Origin: Fen-1258 sp947085815
GTDB taxonomy: Bacteria; Bacteroidota; Ignavibacteria; Ignavibacteriales; Melioribacteraceae
DNA: 64,000 nt
Direction of reading: 5' to 3'
Assembly (NCBI GenBank): GCA_947085815.1
Contig: CAMTXU010000034.1
Location: 8,847-72,846, forward strand
A model generated the notes under the pieces. The model worked only from the letters and a program-made list of their open reading frames with translations. It searched no databases and had not been told where the DNA came from. Both the position numbers and the translations under genes were made by a program. Positions 34,652 through 44,426 of the stretch are shown one piece after another (position 1 is the stretch's first letter; every line of letters begins with the position of its first letter).

Positions 34652-35980
34652 ATGAATTTAGTAGGCATATCTATAAATCACAAGACTTCCCCGCTTGAAC
34701 TTCGGGAGGCGGTTCATCTGAATCGTGAAGAAATTATTGAATTCATACCGCGGCTAAAGGAATTTGTATTCTCCGAAGGCGTTGTAATTTCAACTTGCAA
34801 CAGAACAGAAATATTTGGATTTCCTCATTATACCGGTTTAGATCTATCCCCTATTATTGAAAAGTTAATATCATTCAAGCCCGGCATTGGAATTAAACCG
34901 GAACATTTCACAAAATATTTTTCGTGCGGCGCGGTTAAACATCTCTTCTCAGTCGCTTCAGGTATCGATTCTATGATAATCGGTGACAGCCAGATATTGG
35001 GACAGGTAAAGGAAGCATTTGAAATCTCCGAAGATTTAAATTTTGCCGGCTCAATTTTGCGGCGAATATTCGATACGGCTACACGCGTAGGCAAACGCGC
35101 AATAAAAGAAACGACTATTGGCGAAGGAGCTGTTACAGTAAGTTTTGCGGCTGTTCAGGTTGTTGAAAAGATCTTTGCAAATTTAGAAAAAAAATTAGCC
35201 CTCGTAATTGGTGCCGGTGAAACAGGTGAACTTGCAGCGATTCATCTTCGCGACAAAGGTGTTGGCAAGATCGCTATCTCCAACAGGACAATAGAACGTG
35301 CGGAAAAATTGGCAGGAAAAATTCAGGGCGAAATAGTTCCTTTCCAATTTTTGAACGAGCATCTACACAATTATGATATTGTTTTCAGTGCTACGAGTGC
35401 GGAAAATGTTGTTGTCTCGTTTGATGATATTAAATCAGCAGTAAAGAAAAGAAGAGGAGCTCCGATGCTGCTTATGGACATTGCCGTACCGCGAGATTTT
35501 GATCCTGAAGTAAGAAAAATCGACAATGTATTTTATCATGACATGGACTCGTTAAAAATCATAGTTGATCAAAATGTTCAAAAACGCCGGGACCAAATTC
35601 CGATAGTTGAAAAGATAATTATGGAAGAGATGATCGGTTTCTTCGCGTGGTATAATACTCTTGACGTTGTTCCAACCATCAAGACAATGCGTTCTTTCTT
35701 TGAAGAAATACGTATCGATGAGCTGGAAAAAATTAAGAACAAAGTTAGTGATGATGATTTTGCAAAAATTGAAGATATGACTCGCCGAATGATCGGGCGA
35801 TTACTTCATAATCCCACGGTAAAGCTGAGAGAATTCGCGGAGACCGGTGCCAACATTAATGATGTAACCACCAACACCTCGATCTTAAAAGAACTCTTTA
35901 ATCTTGGCGATTCACAGTCAAGCGGGAATGATCTTAACGGGTCGCAAAAATATTCAGAGGATAAAATTGAAAAAGAATAA
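34652..35980 (+). CDS. hemA: Glutamyl-tRNA reductase
   Basis: 442 residues. It begins MNLVGISINHKTSPLELREAV and has the catalytic cysteine in ISTCNRTEIF, the conserved IDSMIIGDSQILGQVKEAF, the NADPH site VIGAGETGELAA and a C-terminal dimerisation helix region. It reduces glutamyl-tRNA to glutamate-1-semialdehyde, the first committed C5 step, feeding HemL (51493-52782). It overlaps the following hemC by 14 bases. Length is usual. The last about 25 residues are low complexity and charged. Confidence 0.96.
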   Translation: MNLVGISINHKTSPLELREAVHLNREEIIEFIPRLKEFVFSEGVVISTCNRTEIFGFPHYTGLDLSPIIEKLISFKPGIGIKPEHFTKYFSCGAVKHLFSVASGIDSMIIGDSQILGQVKEAFEISEDLNFAGSILRRIFDTATRVGKRAIKETTIGEGAVTVSFAAVQVVEKIFANLEKKLALVIGAGETGELAAIHLRDKGVGKIAISNRTIERAEKLAGKIQGEIVPFQFLNEHLHNYDIVFSATSAENVVVSFDDIKSAVKKRRGAPMLLMDIAVPRDFDPEVRKIDNVFYHDMDSLKIIVDQNVQKRRDQIPIVEKIIMEEMIGFFAWYNTLDVVPTIKTMRSFFEEIRIDELEKIKNKVSDDDFAKIEDMTRRMIGRLLHNPTVKLREFAETGANINDVTTNTSILKELFNLGDSQSSGNDLNGSQKYSEDKIEKE

Positions 35981-36908
35981 GCTGGTAATCGGTTCGCGCG
36001 GGAGTGAATTAGCGCTCTGGCAAGCTAATTTCATTAAAAGGGAATTGGAACGGAAGAACAAAGATCTCTCTGTTGATATAAAAATAATCAATACTAAAGG
36101 CGATAAGATTCTTGATGTAGCCCTTTCTAAGATAGGAGACAAAGGGCTCTTCACTAAAGAACTTGAAAACGAATTACTCATTGGATCGATTGATGTCGCC
36201 GTTCACAGCCTGAAAGATCTTCAAACTGAAATTCCCAACGGACTCATTCTCGCCGCGGTAACAAAACGTCACCCGGTAGAGGATATTTTAATATCACGGA
36301 AGAAAGGAACTAAGATCAAAAATCTACGTGAGAATGCCGTAGTCGCAACCGGATCTCTTAGAAGAAAATCGCAACTGCTTCACCTTCGTCCGGATATAGA
36401 AATTGTGGAGTTGAGAGGAAATGTTCCTACGAGAATCAAGAAGTTTTTTGAATCTAATTGGGACGCAATTATACTAGCCCGCGCAGGAGTTGAGAGATTA
36501 AAATTAAGTAAATATATATCGAGCGTTATAAGCAAGGAAGAGATTTTACCTGCGGTAGGACAAGGCGCTCTTGGAATTGAAATTCGTGCTGACAATGAAT
36601 TTGCAAAAACAGTATTACAATCAATTCACGATGATAAAACTTATTCTGAAATACGTGCGGAACGTTCCTTATTAAAAGCCTTAGAGGGCGGTTGCCAGGT
36701 ACCAATAGGCGCATTTGCAGAAATAAAATCTAACGGTCTGTACCTCGAAGCAGTAGTCGGATCCGTTGATGGTTCTGTAACATTCAGAAAAAAAATGCGC
36801 GGTGCAAAAAATAATCCAGAAAAATTAGGACAGAAACTAGCAAAAGATTTGTTAAAAGCCGGAGCATCGGTGATTTTAAAAGATGTTTATAATAATTCAC
36901 GTTCATAA
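35967..36908 (+). CDS. hemC: Hydroxymethylbilane synthase (porphobilinogen deaminase)
   Basis: 313 residues if translation starts at TTG 35967, giving MKKNKLVIGSRGSELALWQ. This start has AGAGGA just upstream and yields the normal family length; the frame opens earlier (35904), but that would add residues overlapping hemA. Key features are GSRGS, VHSLKDLQTEIPNG, ATGSLRRKSQL, and the dipyrromethane cofactor cysteine in LEGGCQVPIGAFA. The enzyme joins four porphobilinogens into the linear tetrapyrrole. Overlap of 14 bp with hemA suggests coupled translation. Confidence 0.94.
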   Translation: MKKNKLVIGSRGSELALWQANFIKRELERKNKDLSVDIKIINTKGDKILDVALSKIGDKGLFTKELENELLIGSIDVAVHSLKDLQTEIPNGLILAAVTKRHPVEDILISRKKGTKIKNLRENAVVATGSLRRKSQLLHLRPDIEIVELRGNVPTRIKKFFESNWDAIILARAGVERLKLSKYISSVISKEEILPAVGQGALGIEIRADNEFAKTVLQSIHDDKTYSEIRAERSLLKALEGGCQVPIGAFAEIKSNGLYLEAVVGSVDGSVTFRKKMRGAKNNPEKLGQKLAKDLLKAGASVILKDVYNNSRS

Positions 36909-36993
36909 ACATTTTTGGATAATAGCACGATATAATGTATAAATCGAGTTTGAGATAATCTCAGCGATCACGAGTATTAGGGCAAATAGTGAA

Positions 36994-37779
36994 ATGAACT
37001 TATTAAAAGATAAAGCGATTCTGATTACAAAGAGTAAAGCAGAAGCAGAGAAATCAATCCGTCAATTGGAAGAATTGGGTGCCGAAATAATCTATTTCCC
37101 GACAATAAAAATTGTGCCCTTAGCTAATTCTCCAGAACTGGATGATGCCTTGAACATGTTTGGCAGATTTGACTATTTGGTATTCACATCTGCAAATGCG
37201 GTTGAGGTATTTTCCGATATAGTAAAGAGAAGGGGACTCGATCTGTCCAATGTTAAAATTGCTGCCGTTGGCAGTAATACATATGAAGAATGCGAAAACG
37301 TAGGTTTCCCGGTTGATATTATGCCGGATGAATTTAGCACAGATGGTTTGCTTTACAAATTTGCCGAGTTTGATTTAACGAATAAAAAAATTTGCATACC
37401 CGGCTCTTCTCTCTCAAGCGGAGAATTGAATATAGGGCTTTCGGAGCTGGGCGCCCAAGTCTTTTCTGTTCCAATTTACGATGTTGTAAAGAATGATTTG
37501 AATAATTTAAAAGCCGAACATCATAAAATTCAAAAAAAGCACCCGGGCATATTTATTTTTACTAGCCCTTCATCATTCAACAATTTTTTAAAGTTGATGA
37601 ACGTTTTAGATGCTGAAAAGTTTTTTGACAGAAGCTTAATAGCAGTGATTGGTTCTACAACTGAGAAAGCAATTAGAAAGTATGGACTTACTGTTCACAT
37701 TGTACCAAATGTTTTTTCGCTTCATGGAATTTCGGAGGCGATTGTAAAATATTTTCAAACAACAATTAACATTGCTTAA
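36994..37779 (+). CDS. hemD: Uroporphyrinogen-III synthase
   Basis: 261 residues. It has the two-lobed HemD pattern with weak primary conservation: ILITKSKAEAEKSIRQLEELGAE at the N terminus, YLVFTSANAVEVF in the first lobe, then IFIFTSPSSFNNFL and IAVIGSTTEKAIRKYGL in the second. It closes the linear hydroxymethylbilane with inversion of ring D. It lies between hemC (85-bp gap) and hemE (11-bp gap), which secures the call. Cytoplasmic. Confidence 0.93.
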   Translation: MNLLKDKAILITKSKAEAEKSIRQLEELGAEIIYFPTIKIVPLANSPELDDALNMFGRFDYLVFTSANAVEVFSDIVKRRGLDLSNVKIAAVGSNTYEECENVGFPVDIMPDEFSTDGLLYKFAEFDLTNKKICIPGSSLSSGELNIGLSELGAQVFSVPIYDVVKNDLNNLKAEHHKIQKKHPGIFIFTSPSSFNNFLKLMNVLDAEKFFDRSLIAVIGSTTEKAIRKYGLTVHIVPNVFSLHGISEAIVKYFQTTINIA

Positions 37780-37790
37780 CCGGAGGAATT

Positions 37791-38840
37791 TTGACCAAGT
37801 TAATAAATGATACATTTCTGAGAGCGTGCATGGGAAAACCTGTTAAATATACTCCCATCTGGATAATGCGGCAGGCGGGAAGATATCTACCTCAGTACAG
37901 AGCGGTTCGTAAAAAATCGGATTTTATAACAATGTGCAAAACCCCTGAACTTGCAGCCGAGGTGACGATTCAACCGGTAGATCTAATTGGCGTTGATGCG
38001 GCGATTATTTTCTCCGATATACTTGTCATTCCCGAAGCAATGGGAATGAAATTGGAAATGATTGAAAGCAAAGGACCAAAACTTTATGACCCTATCCGCA
38101 CGATGGATGATGTTAACAAGTTGAAGATGATCGATCCTCTAAAAGATTTGAAATATGTCCTTGATGCCGTCTCTCTTACAAAAAGAGAATTGAATGGACG
38201 CGTTCCATTAATAGGGTTTGCCGGTTCTCCATGGACGTTAATGACTTACATGGTAGAAGGAGGCGGGTCAAAAAGTTTTTCTGAAATAAAAAAATTTATT
38301 TATAACCAACCCAAAGCAGCTCATCAATTATTGGATAAAATTGCTGATGCTGTAGCGGATTATCTCTCGGCAAAAATAGAGGCAGGTGCAAATGCTGTTC
38401 AGATATTCGATACATGGGGCGGCTTACTTTCCCCCGCGAATTTTGAAGAATTCTCACTCCGTTACATCGAGAAAATAATTTCAAAGATCAAAAGGAAAAA
38501 TGAGCCTGTAATTGTCTTTGCCAAGGGTGTACATTATAAATTGAACAAGCTCGCTAATTGCGGTGCAGATGTAATCGGTCTTGATTGGACTATGGATCTC
38601 GGTAAAGTTAGAACCGCCATCGGCTCTAAAGTAGCTTTGCAGGGAAATCTTGACCCGACAGTTCTGTACGCTGATAAAAACAAAATCAGAAAAGAAGCAG
38701 TAGAAGTTTTGAAATCATTCGGAAAAAATAACGGACATATATTTAATCTTGGTCATGGTATTTTACCGGATGTTTCACCGGAGAATGCAAAATATTTGGT
38801 GGATGTAGTGAGAGAAGAGAGTAGTGTGTTTCATAGCTAA
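37791..38840 (+). CDS. hemE: Uroporphyrinogen decarboxylase
   Basis: 349 residues, TTG start at 37791 preceded by CCGGAGGAAT, which fixes the start. Signatures: PIWIMRQAGRYLPQYR (substrate-binding arginines), IFSDILVIPEAMG with the catalytic Asp, GFAGSPWTLMTYMVEG and FNLGHGILPDVSPEN. It decarboxylates the four acetate side chains of uroporphyrinogen III to give coproporphyrinogen III. Directly after the stop an inverted-repeat element with a broken four-helix-bundle gene separates it from hemN. Confidence 0.96.
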   Translation: MTKLINDTFLRACMGKPVKYTPIWIMRQAGRYLPQYRAVRKKSDFITMCKTPELAAEVTIQPVDLIGVDAAIIFSDILVIPEAMGMKLEMIESKGPKLYDPIRTMDDVNKLKMIDPLKDLKYVLDAVSLTKRELNGRVPLIGFAGSPWTLMTYMVEGGGSKSFSEIKKFIYNQPKAAHQLLDKIADAVADYLSAKIEAGANAVQIFDTWGGLLSPANFEEFSLRYIEKIISKIKRKNEPVIVFAKGVHYKLNKLANCGADVIGLDWTMDLGKVRTAIGSKVALQGNLDPTVLYADKNKIRKEAVEVLKSFGKNNGHIFNLGHGILPDVSPENAKYLVDVVREESSVFHS

Positions 38841-38841
38841 A

Positions 38842-39290
38842 GAAAAGAAGCAAAGAATCGTCACGCATTGCGTGACTCAAAGATGAAAGAAATGAAAATT
38901 TTTGAAGAGATACCGGTATATCAAAAATAAAAGAACTTTTTGTGCAGATATATAAATTAGATAATCCAAAGTATCAAAAAGATTTTGGTTTTAAGGATCA
39001 AATACAACGTGCGGCAATATCAGTAATGAATAATATTGCTGAAGGATTCGAAAGAGGTAGTGATAAAGATTTTGTGAAATTTTTGTATTATTCAAAAGGC
39101 TCCATCGGTGAAATCAGAAGTTTATTAAACGTTGCAGTGGAGTTAGGCTATATTGATTCTCAGTATTTTGATAAACTCAAAAATGAATGCTTAGATATTT
39201 CCAAACAGCTCTCAAATTTTATAAAATATTTGTCTACTAAGAGCTAATACTGTTTTAATTATTGAGCGAAGCGATTCTTTCCTTCTTTGA
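38842..39290. repeat. Inverted-repeat-bounded element containing a four-helix-bundle gene
   Basis: Left arm 38842-38860 (GAAAAGAAGCAAAGAATCG) and right arm 39272-39290 are complementary at 16 of the 17 positions nearest the outer-facing CGATTC end. A 7-bp hairpin GTCACGC-att-GCGTGAC (38860-38876) lies inside the left arm. The phrase GATTCTTTCCTTCT is repeated at 39273 and 39298. Enclosed is one frameshifted gene. The arrangement resembles 23S rRNA intervening sequences, here outside rRNA. Confidence 0.6.
38883..39247 (+). pseudogene. Four-helix-bundle (23S IVS / S23-type) protein, frameshifted
   Basis: An ATG at 38883 opens MKEMKIFEEIPVYQK and hits TAA at 38928. The expected continuation (KELFVQIYKLDN...AAISVMNNIAEGFERGSDKDFVKFLYYSKGS...) resumes in another frame and runs to 39247. 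The two pieces together make one family-length chain of about 120 residues. The slip falls at an A-rich run (CAAAAATAAAAG), so a one-base deletion, a sequencing error or, less likely, programmed slippage could explain it. The family forms pentameric bundles and is best known from intervening sequences in 23S rRNA genes. A second, intact family member is at 48044-48424. Confidence 0.65.
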
Positions 39291-39348
39291 ATGAAATGAT
39301 TCTTTCCTTCTGGGTAGGATTGAATCGAATTTTTATAGTGGAGTATAA

Positions 39349-40725
39349 ATGTTCAACATAGATTTAGAATTAATAAAAAAATACGACCGCCCCGGACCAA
39401 GGTATACAAGTTACCCAACCGCGCCACATTTTAATGAGTCGTTCACACGGGAAAATTATCTTAACGAAATTATCCGGACCAATAGTGAGGCAAATCCTCC
39501 TGAGCTTTCCCTTTACTATCATCTCCCCTTCTGCGATACGCTCTGCTATTTTTGCGGATGCAATATGATTATCACCCGTAACCGTGAACGAATTCAGGAG
39601 TATATCAAGTATCTAAAAAATGAAATAGATCTACTCCGTAGATACATAGTTCCAGGTCGAAATGTTGCTCAACTCCATTGGGGCGGCGGAACACCGACTC
39701 ATCTTAACCCAGATGAAATAACAGATTTGATTTCTTTCATCAAAAGAAGTTTTGAAATTAAGAGAGATGCTGAAGCAGGATGTGAAATAGATCCGCGAGG
39801 ATTGTCAAAAGAACATCTTGCCTCATTACGTGGCGGGGGATTCAACCGCATTAGTATGGGCGTGCAGGATTTCAATGAAAAAGTTCAAAAAGCCGTAAAC
39901 AGAATTCAGCCGGAAGAGATGACCCGGCAAGTTGTAAGCTGGGTTCGTGAGCTTGGATTCCAAAGTATTAATCTCGATTTGATGTACGGTCTCCCTTTTC
40001 AATCACTTGTTACGTTTGAAAAAACAGTTGATGCTACAATTGACATTTCACCGGATCGTATAGCGGTATTTAATTATGCGCATGTCCCCTGGATGAAGAA
40101 ACATATGGCACTTATCAAACCGGAAGATTTGCCGACACCTGAAGAAAAACTTCAGATTCTTAAAATGACTATTGAGAAACTGACACGCGCCGGATATGTG
40201 TTTATTGGTATGGATCACTTTTCAAAACCCGATGACGAATTAGCAATTGCCCAACGAGAAAAAAAATTATACCGGAACTTTCAAGGCTATAGTACTCATG
40301 CCGGAACAGATTTGTACGGAATGGGAATTACAAGTATCAGCCAAATTGGAAGATCGTACACACAGAACTTGAAGAAAGAACAAGAGTATTTTGATGCGCT
40401 AAATAATGAAACGATACCGATTGAACGAGGTGTTTATTTAACAGATGATGATATTTTACGAAGACACGTAATAACAAAAGTTATGTGCGATTTTGAACTT
40501 GACTTCGAACTTGTTGATAAACAATTTGGTATAGAGTTTGAAAAGTATTTTAATTATGGTATTAATGGAATGGAAGAGTTTATTGACGACGGATTGGTGG
40601 AGATTCAAAATAGGCGGCTTACAGTTACACAAATGGGACGTTTGCTAATCCGCAATATAGCGATGAACTTTGACGGATACATTGAGCGCAAAGAGGATAC
40701 AGCGAGATATTCTCGTACCGTCTAA
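39349..40725 (+). CDS. hemN: Oxygen-independent coproporphyrinogen III oxidase
   Basis: 458 residues. The radical SAM cluster motif is in CDTLCYFCGCNMIITR, including the fourth cysteine that marks true HemN rather than the heme chaperone HemW. YTSYPTAPHF at the N terminus, HWGGGTPTHL and GIDMHF-like GMDHFSKPDDELA also fit. It converts coproporphyrinogen III to protoporphyrinogen IX without O2, using two SAM. The ATG has GTGGAG upstream. Its presence suits anaerobic growth. Confidence 0.96.
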   Translation: MFNIDLELIKKYDRPGPRYTSYPTAPHFNESFTRENYLNEIIRTNSEANPPELSLYYHLPFCDTLCYFCGCNMIITRNRERIQEYIKYLKNEIDLLRRYIVPGRNVAQLHWGGGTPTHLNPDEITDLISFIKRSFEIKRDAEAGCEIDPRGLSKEHLASLRGGGFNRISMGVQDFNEKVQKAVNRIQPEEMTRQVVSWVRELGFQSINLDLMYGLPFQSLVTFEKTVDATIDISPDRIAVFNYAHVPWMKKHMALIKPEDLPTPEEKLQILKMTIEKLTRAGYVFIGMDHFSKPDDELAIAQREKKLYRNFQGYSTHAGTDLYGMGITSISQIGRSYTQNLKKEQEYFDALNNETIPIERGVYLTDDDILRRHVITKVMCDFELDFELVDKQFGIEFEKYFNYGINGMEEFIDDGLVEIQNRRLTVTQMGRLLIRNIAMNFDGYIERKEDTARYSRTV

Positions 40726-40748
40726 TCTGCGCTCTAAAAAATATTAAT

Positions 40749-41087
40749 CTATTTATCGTCAGTATCCACTCTTAATGAAGGTGGATTGGAATTTAAAATT
40801 ACTATAGTGTGGTTCTTATCTTTTTGTGCTGTGAATGATGTTGTTGGCGATACACTCTCGTTTTGAATTACAGCCGTTGTAGTTGTAGTTCCTTCTGCAA
40901 TTTCCTGATAGGAAGTTGTAGCTCCGCCCGTTACATCATTAATATTAATAGTATTTGCATCTGATTGTTTTACCTGGACATTAGCTTTTGTTGAACGCTG
41001 GTTTAAGACGCGTACACTTGGCGGTTCTGAGGAACAAGCGACTGCTGCAAAAATAAGTGCTAATAGTAGGACAAATAATTTTTTCAT
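40749..41087 (-). CDS. Small lipoprotein, Thr/Ser-rich
   Basis: 112 residues on the opposite strand to the heme genes. The signal ends in a lipobox (IFAAVACSS). The mature part starts PPSVRVLNQRSTKANVQVKQ and continues with TSYQEIAEGTTTTTAVIQ and HTIVILNSNPP, a small beta-sandwich pattern reminiscent of DUF4397-type domains. No catalytic motif. Flanked by hemN and hemH, it interrupts the heme operon and must have its own promoter. Confidence 0.65.
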   Translation of the reverse strand: MKKLFVLLLALIFAAVACSSEPPSVRVLNQRSTKANVQVKQSDANTININDVTGGATTSYQEIAEGTTTTTAVIQNESVSPTTSFTAQKDKNHTIVILNSNPPSLRVDTDDK

Positions 41088-41152
41088 GGTTTATTCCTTT
41101 ATGTTAACAATTGCATTACAAAACTAATATTTTTTTTTGAAAGGAAAGTGAT

Positions 41153-42106
41153 TTGGATAACAGAGCGGTTGTACTTTTCAATCTTGGCGGACCTGATTCT
41201 ATTGAAGCAATAGAGCCTTTTTTATATAACCTTTTCTGCGATCCAGATATATTCAATTTCCCATTTGGACAAAAACTTTTTGCGAAACTTATTTCCAGCC
41301 GCCGGGCACCAAAAGTTGCAGAAGAGTATAAACTCATCGGCGGTAAATCGCCAATCGGAGAATGGACCGAAATTCAGAGATCAATGCTTGAGACTAAACT
41401 TCGTAAAGATTTTCCGACTCTGGATGTTTATACCGCAATGCGATACTGGAAACCTTTTACAAGTGAGGTTGCCGCTAAAGTTGCAAGTAAAAACTATGAC
41501 AAGATAATTCTACTTCCTCTTTATCCTCATTATTCAATTACTACAACCGGTTCTTCTTATAATGAATGGAAACGCTATTATACCGGCGATGCATCCAGAG
41601 TAGTGTTGATTAAAGATTATTTTCTTGATGAAAATTACATTGCCGCGATTAATCAAAGAATTGACGAAACTATTTTAAGATTTCCGGAAAATGTGCAGAA
41701 TGATCTACAGATTGTTTTCAGCGCTCACGGCACTCCTGTTAGTCTTGTAAAAAAAGGCGATCCATACAGTAATCATATAAAGCAGACTGTTGAAGCTGTG
41801 ATGAAGTCAAGAAACCATTCTCATGAACATCACTTGTGTTTCCAAAGTAAAGTTGGACCAATGAGTTGGCTCAAACCGGCTACCGATACTATGATTGAGA
41901 AATTATCCGCACAAGACAAAAAAAACTTATTGATTGTGCCTATAAGTTTTGTATCCGACCACGTTGAAACTCTTTTTGAACTTGATATTGAATACCGGCA
42001 TGTTGCCGATAAAGTAGGTATAGAAAACTATATTGTTATGAAAGGATTGAATGATTCCGAACTGTTCATCGAAGCTCTTGCGGAAATTGTTAGAAGTAAA
42101 TTATGA
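41153..42106 (+). CDS. hemH: Ferrochelatase
   Basis: 317 residues from TTG 41153 (AAAGGAAAG upstream), giving MDNRAVVLFNLGGPDS, the usual N terminus. Catalytic features: FSAHGTPVSLVKKGDPY with the metal-site histidine, and PISFVSDHVETLFELDIEYR with the conserved glutamate. LPLYPHYSITTTGSSYNEW forms the porphyrin lip. It inserts Fe(II) into protoporphyrin IX. The final enzyme of the pathway encoded in this cluster. Confidence 0.96.
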   Translation: MDNRAVVLFNLGGPDSIEAIEPFLYNLFCDPDIFNFPFGQKLFAKLISSRRAPKVAEEYKLIGGKSPIGEWTEIQRSMLETKLRKDFPTLDVYTAMRYWKPFTSEVAAKVASKNYDKIILLPLYPHYSITTTGSSYNEWKRYYTGDASRVVLIKDYFLDENYIAAINQRIDETILRFPENVQNDLQIVFSAHGTPVSLVKKGDPYSNHIKQTVEAVMKSRNHSHEHHLCFQSKVGPMSWLKPATDTMIEKLSAQDKKNLLIVPISFVSDHVETLFELDIEYRHVADKVGIENYIVMKGLNDSELFIEALAEIVRSKL

Positions 42107-42216
42107 GAGACTAATAATTCCTTTTTATTGAATGTCTTTCATCTCTGCGCGGACATAACGCAGTAAACTATAGAAATATAAAAAACTAATCCGCAACAAA
42201 ACTCTGGAGAAGAGTT

Positions 42217-44316
42217 ATGAAACCGATACTTTCTTTTTTATTAATTATTTTAATGAGTACAACTATTCTTCCTCAAACAAGTAATAATTCTAATAATCCG
42301 TTTTTCGTGGAGTGGAAAACTCCCTTTGAGACACCTCCGTTTGATGAGATTAAACCCGAACATTTTCTCCCCGCAATTGAAGAAGGGATCAAACTGGAAA
42401 AGGCTGAAATTGAGGCAATAATCAATAATAAAGAGAAACCTACATTCAAGAACACTATTGAGGCGTTGGAACTAAGCGGCGAGTTTCTTGGGCGTGTTAA
42501 CAGAATTTTTGGAAGCCTTAACGGTGCAAACACAAACAACGAACTGCAAAAGATTAATAGAATTACAACTCCAATGCTATCTAAGCACAGAGATGATATT
42601 GCGCTTAACGAAAAATTATTCGCTAAAATCAAATCAGTTTATGATGAGAGAGCAAAATTAAAACTTACACCAGAGCAACAGACCGTGCTTGAGAATTATT
42701 ACAAAAATTATATTAGAGCCGGTGCAAATTTAAGTAAAGAAGAAAAGGATAAACTTCGAAAGATCAATGAAGAATCTTCAATGCTTGGGTTGAAATTCGG
42801 CGAAAACAGTCTTAAGGAAACGAATACCATAGCTTTGGTTATTGATTCTAAAGACGACTTAATAGGTCTGCCGCAAGATGTTATAACCGCCGCAGCCGAA
42901 TTAGCAAAAGCAAAAGGCTTGAATGGTAAATGGGCTTTCTCGCTGCAAAAACCGAGCTTCATTCCTTTCCTTCAATATTCTGAAAAAAGAGACCTTCGCG
43001 AAAAAATTTTCAAGGCATATATCAACCGCGGAAATAACAATAATGAATTAGATAACAAGAAAATAGTTTCGCGTGTTGCCTCGTTACGCGTTGAGCGCGC
43101 AAAATTAATGGGTTACAAAACATTCGCGGATTTTGTGCTTGAACGCAATATGGCTAAGAATCCGGAAAACGTTTATAAGTTTTTAAATGATCTTTGGATT
43201 CCCGCTAATAAAAGAGCCAAGATGGAAGTCGCCGACATGCAGAAAATTATCGACAAAGAGAACGGCAATTTCAAATTAGCCGCATGGGATTGGTGGTACT
43301 ATGCAGAAAAAGTGAAGAAAGAAAAATATGCGCTTGATGAGGCAATGCTTCGACCTTATTTCAAAATGGAAAATGTTCGGGCTGGTGCATTTACCGTAGC
43401 ATCAAAACTTTATGGTATTAAATTCATAAAGCGGGATGACATTCAAGTTTATCATCCTGATGTAGAAGTATTTGAAGTGCAGGAATCCAACGGTAAACAT
43501 GTCGGTGTTTTCTATTCAGATTATTTTCCAAGAGACGGCAAACGGAGCGGCGCTTGGTCAGGTGGTTTTAGAAGTCAATCTAATATCGGCGGAAAATTTA
43601 TTGCACCATTAAATTACAATGTTGGAAATTTTGCAAAGCCAACTTCAGATAAACCTTCATTAATGAGTCTTGATGAAGTTAATACTTTATTTCATGAACT
43701 TGGACATGGCTTAAATACATTATTCTCGAATGTAACTTATTCAGGAGGAAGATCTACACCAAGAGATTTTGTTGAGCTTCCTTCACAAATAATGGAAAAT
43801 TGGGCGCTTGAGCCGGAAGTGCTGAAGATGTATGCAAAGCATTATAAAACCGGTGAGGTGATACCGCAAGAATTGATTGATAAGATTAGTAATTCCAGAT
43901 TATTCAATCAAGGATTTGAAACCGTTGAGTATTTAGCGGCTTCATTTCTTGATATGGATTGGCACTCACTCACAGATACAAATGAAAGAGATGTATCGAC
44001 ATTTGAAAAAGAAGCATTCGCTAAGATTGGATTAATCCCGGAGATAGAATCACGCTATCAGAGTACAAACTTCAGTCATATTCTTGGTGGATACGCTGCT
44101 GGATACTACAGCTACATTTGGGCTGCTGTTCTTGATGCGGACGCCTTCCAGGCATTCAAAGAAAAAGGAAATTTATTCGATCAGAAAACTGCAACTGCAT
44201 TCAGAAAATTTGTTTTAGCTAAAAGCGGAACTGAAGATGCAATGGTTCTGTACAAAAAATTCCGCGGAAGGGAACCGAAAGTTGATGCGCTGCTTGAAAG
44301 AAGAGGGCTGAACTGA
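42217..44316 (+). CDS. M3-family oligopeptidase (Dcp-like), exported copy 1
   Basis: 699 residues with a signal peptide (MKPILSFLLIILMSTTILPQ). The zinc site is TLFHELGHGLNTLF (HExGH), with the downstream glutamate in the FVELPSQIMENW segment. The N-terminal half is helical, as in dipeptidyl carboxypeptidase and oligopeptidase A. Probably acts on short peptides in the periplasm. Very similar over its whole length to the next gene (for example EWKTPF, NRGNNNNELD, IQVYHPDV), so the two are tandem duplicates. No functional link to heme synthesis is apparent. Confidence 0.92.
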   Translation: MKPILSFLLIILMSTTILPQTSNNSNNPFFVEWKTPFETPPFDEIKPEHFLPAIEEGIKLEKAEIEAIINNKEKPTFKNTIEALELSGEFLGRVNRIFGSLNGANTNNELQKINRITTPMLSKHRDDIALNEKLFAKIKSVYDERAKLKLTPEQQTVLENYYKNYIRAGANLSKEEKDKLRKINEESSMLGLKFGENSLKETNTIALVIDSKDDLIGLPQDVITAAAELAKAKGLNGKWAFSLQKPSFIPFLQYSEKRDLREKIFKAYINRGNNNNELDNKKIVSRVASLRVERAKLMGYKTFADFVLERNMAKNPENVYKFLNDLWIPANKRAKMEVADMQKIIDKENGNFKLAAWDWWYYAEKVKKEKYALDEAMLRPYFKMENVRAGAFTVASKLYGIKFIKRDDIQVYHPDVEVFEVQESNGKHVGVFYSDYFPRDGKRSGAWSGGFRSQSNIGGKFIAPLNYNVGNFAKPTSDKPSLMSLDEVNTLFHELGHGLNTLFSNVTYSGGRSTPRDFVELPSQIMENWALEPEVLKMYAKHYKTGEVIPQELIDKISNSRLFNQGFETVEYLAASFLDMDWHSLTDTNERDVSTFEKEAFAKIGLIPEIESRYQSTNFSHILGGYAAGYYSYIWAAVLDADAFQAFKEKGNLFDQKTATAFRKFVLAKSGTEDAMVLYKKFRGREPKVDALLERRGLN

Positions 44317-44336
44317 GAGCCTGAAAAGTCAAGTTT

Positions 44337-44385
44337 GAAACGGGAGACGATACAAAGCAACTTTCATTTCTACGTCTCACGTTTC
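44337..44385. repeat. Long hairpin between the two M3 peptidase genes
   Basis: GAAACGGGAGACG (44337-44349) and CGTCTCACGTTTC (44373-44385) are complementary with one mismatch, 23-bp loop. No T-tract follows, so it looks like a dispersed repeat rather than a terminator. A related hairpin built on GTGAAACG is at 46552-46603. Confidence 0.6.
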
Positions 44386-44426
44386 TCAAGGAACATTTAC
44401 AACTAATAATGGACGTGGAACTATAT

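Noticed and set aside
35904..35966. Upstream extension of hemC
   Set aside because: It lies inside hemA and gives a tail unlike the family; TTG 35967 has a ribosome site and the normal HemC N terminus.
39349..40725. HemW (heme chaperone) rather than HemN
   Set aside because: The fourth cysteine in CYFCGC and the N-terminal YTSYPTAPHF are HemN features.
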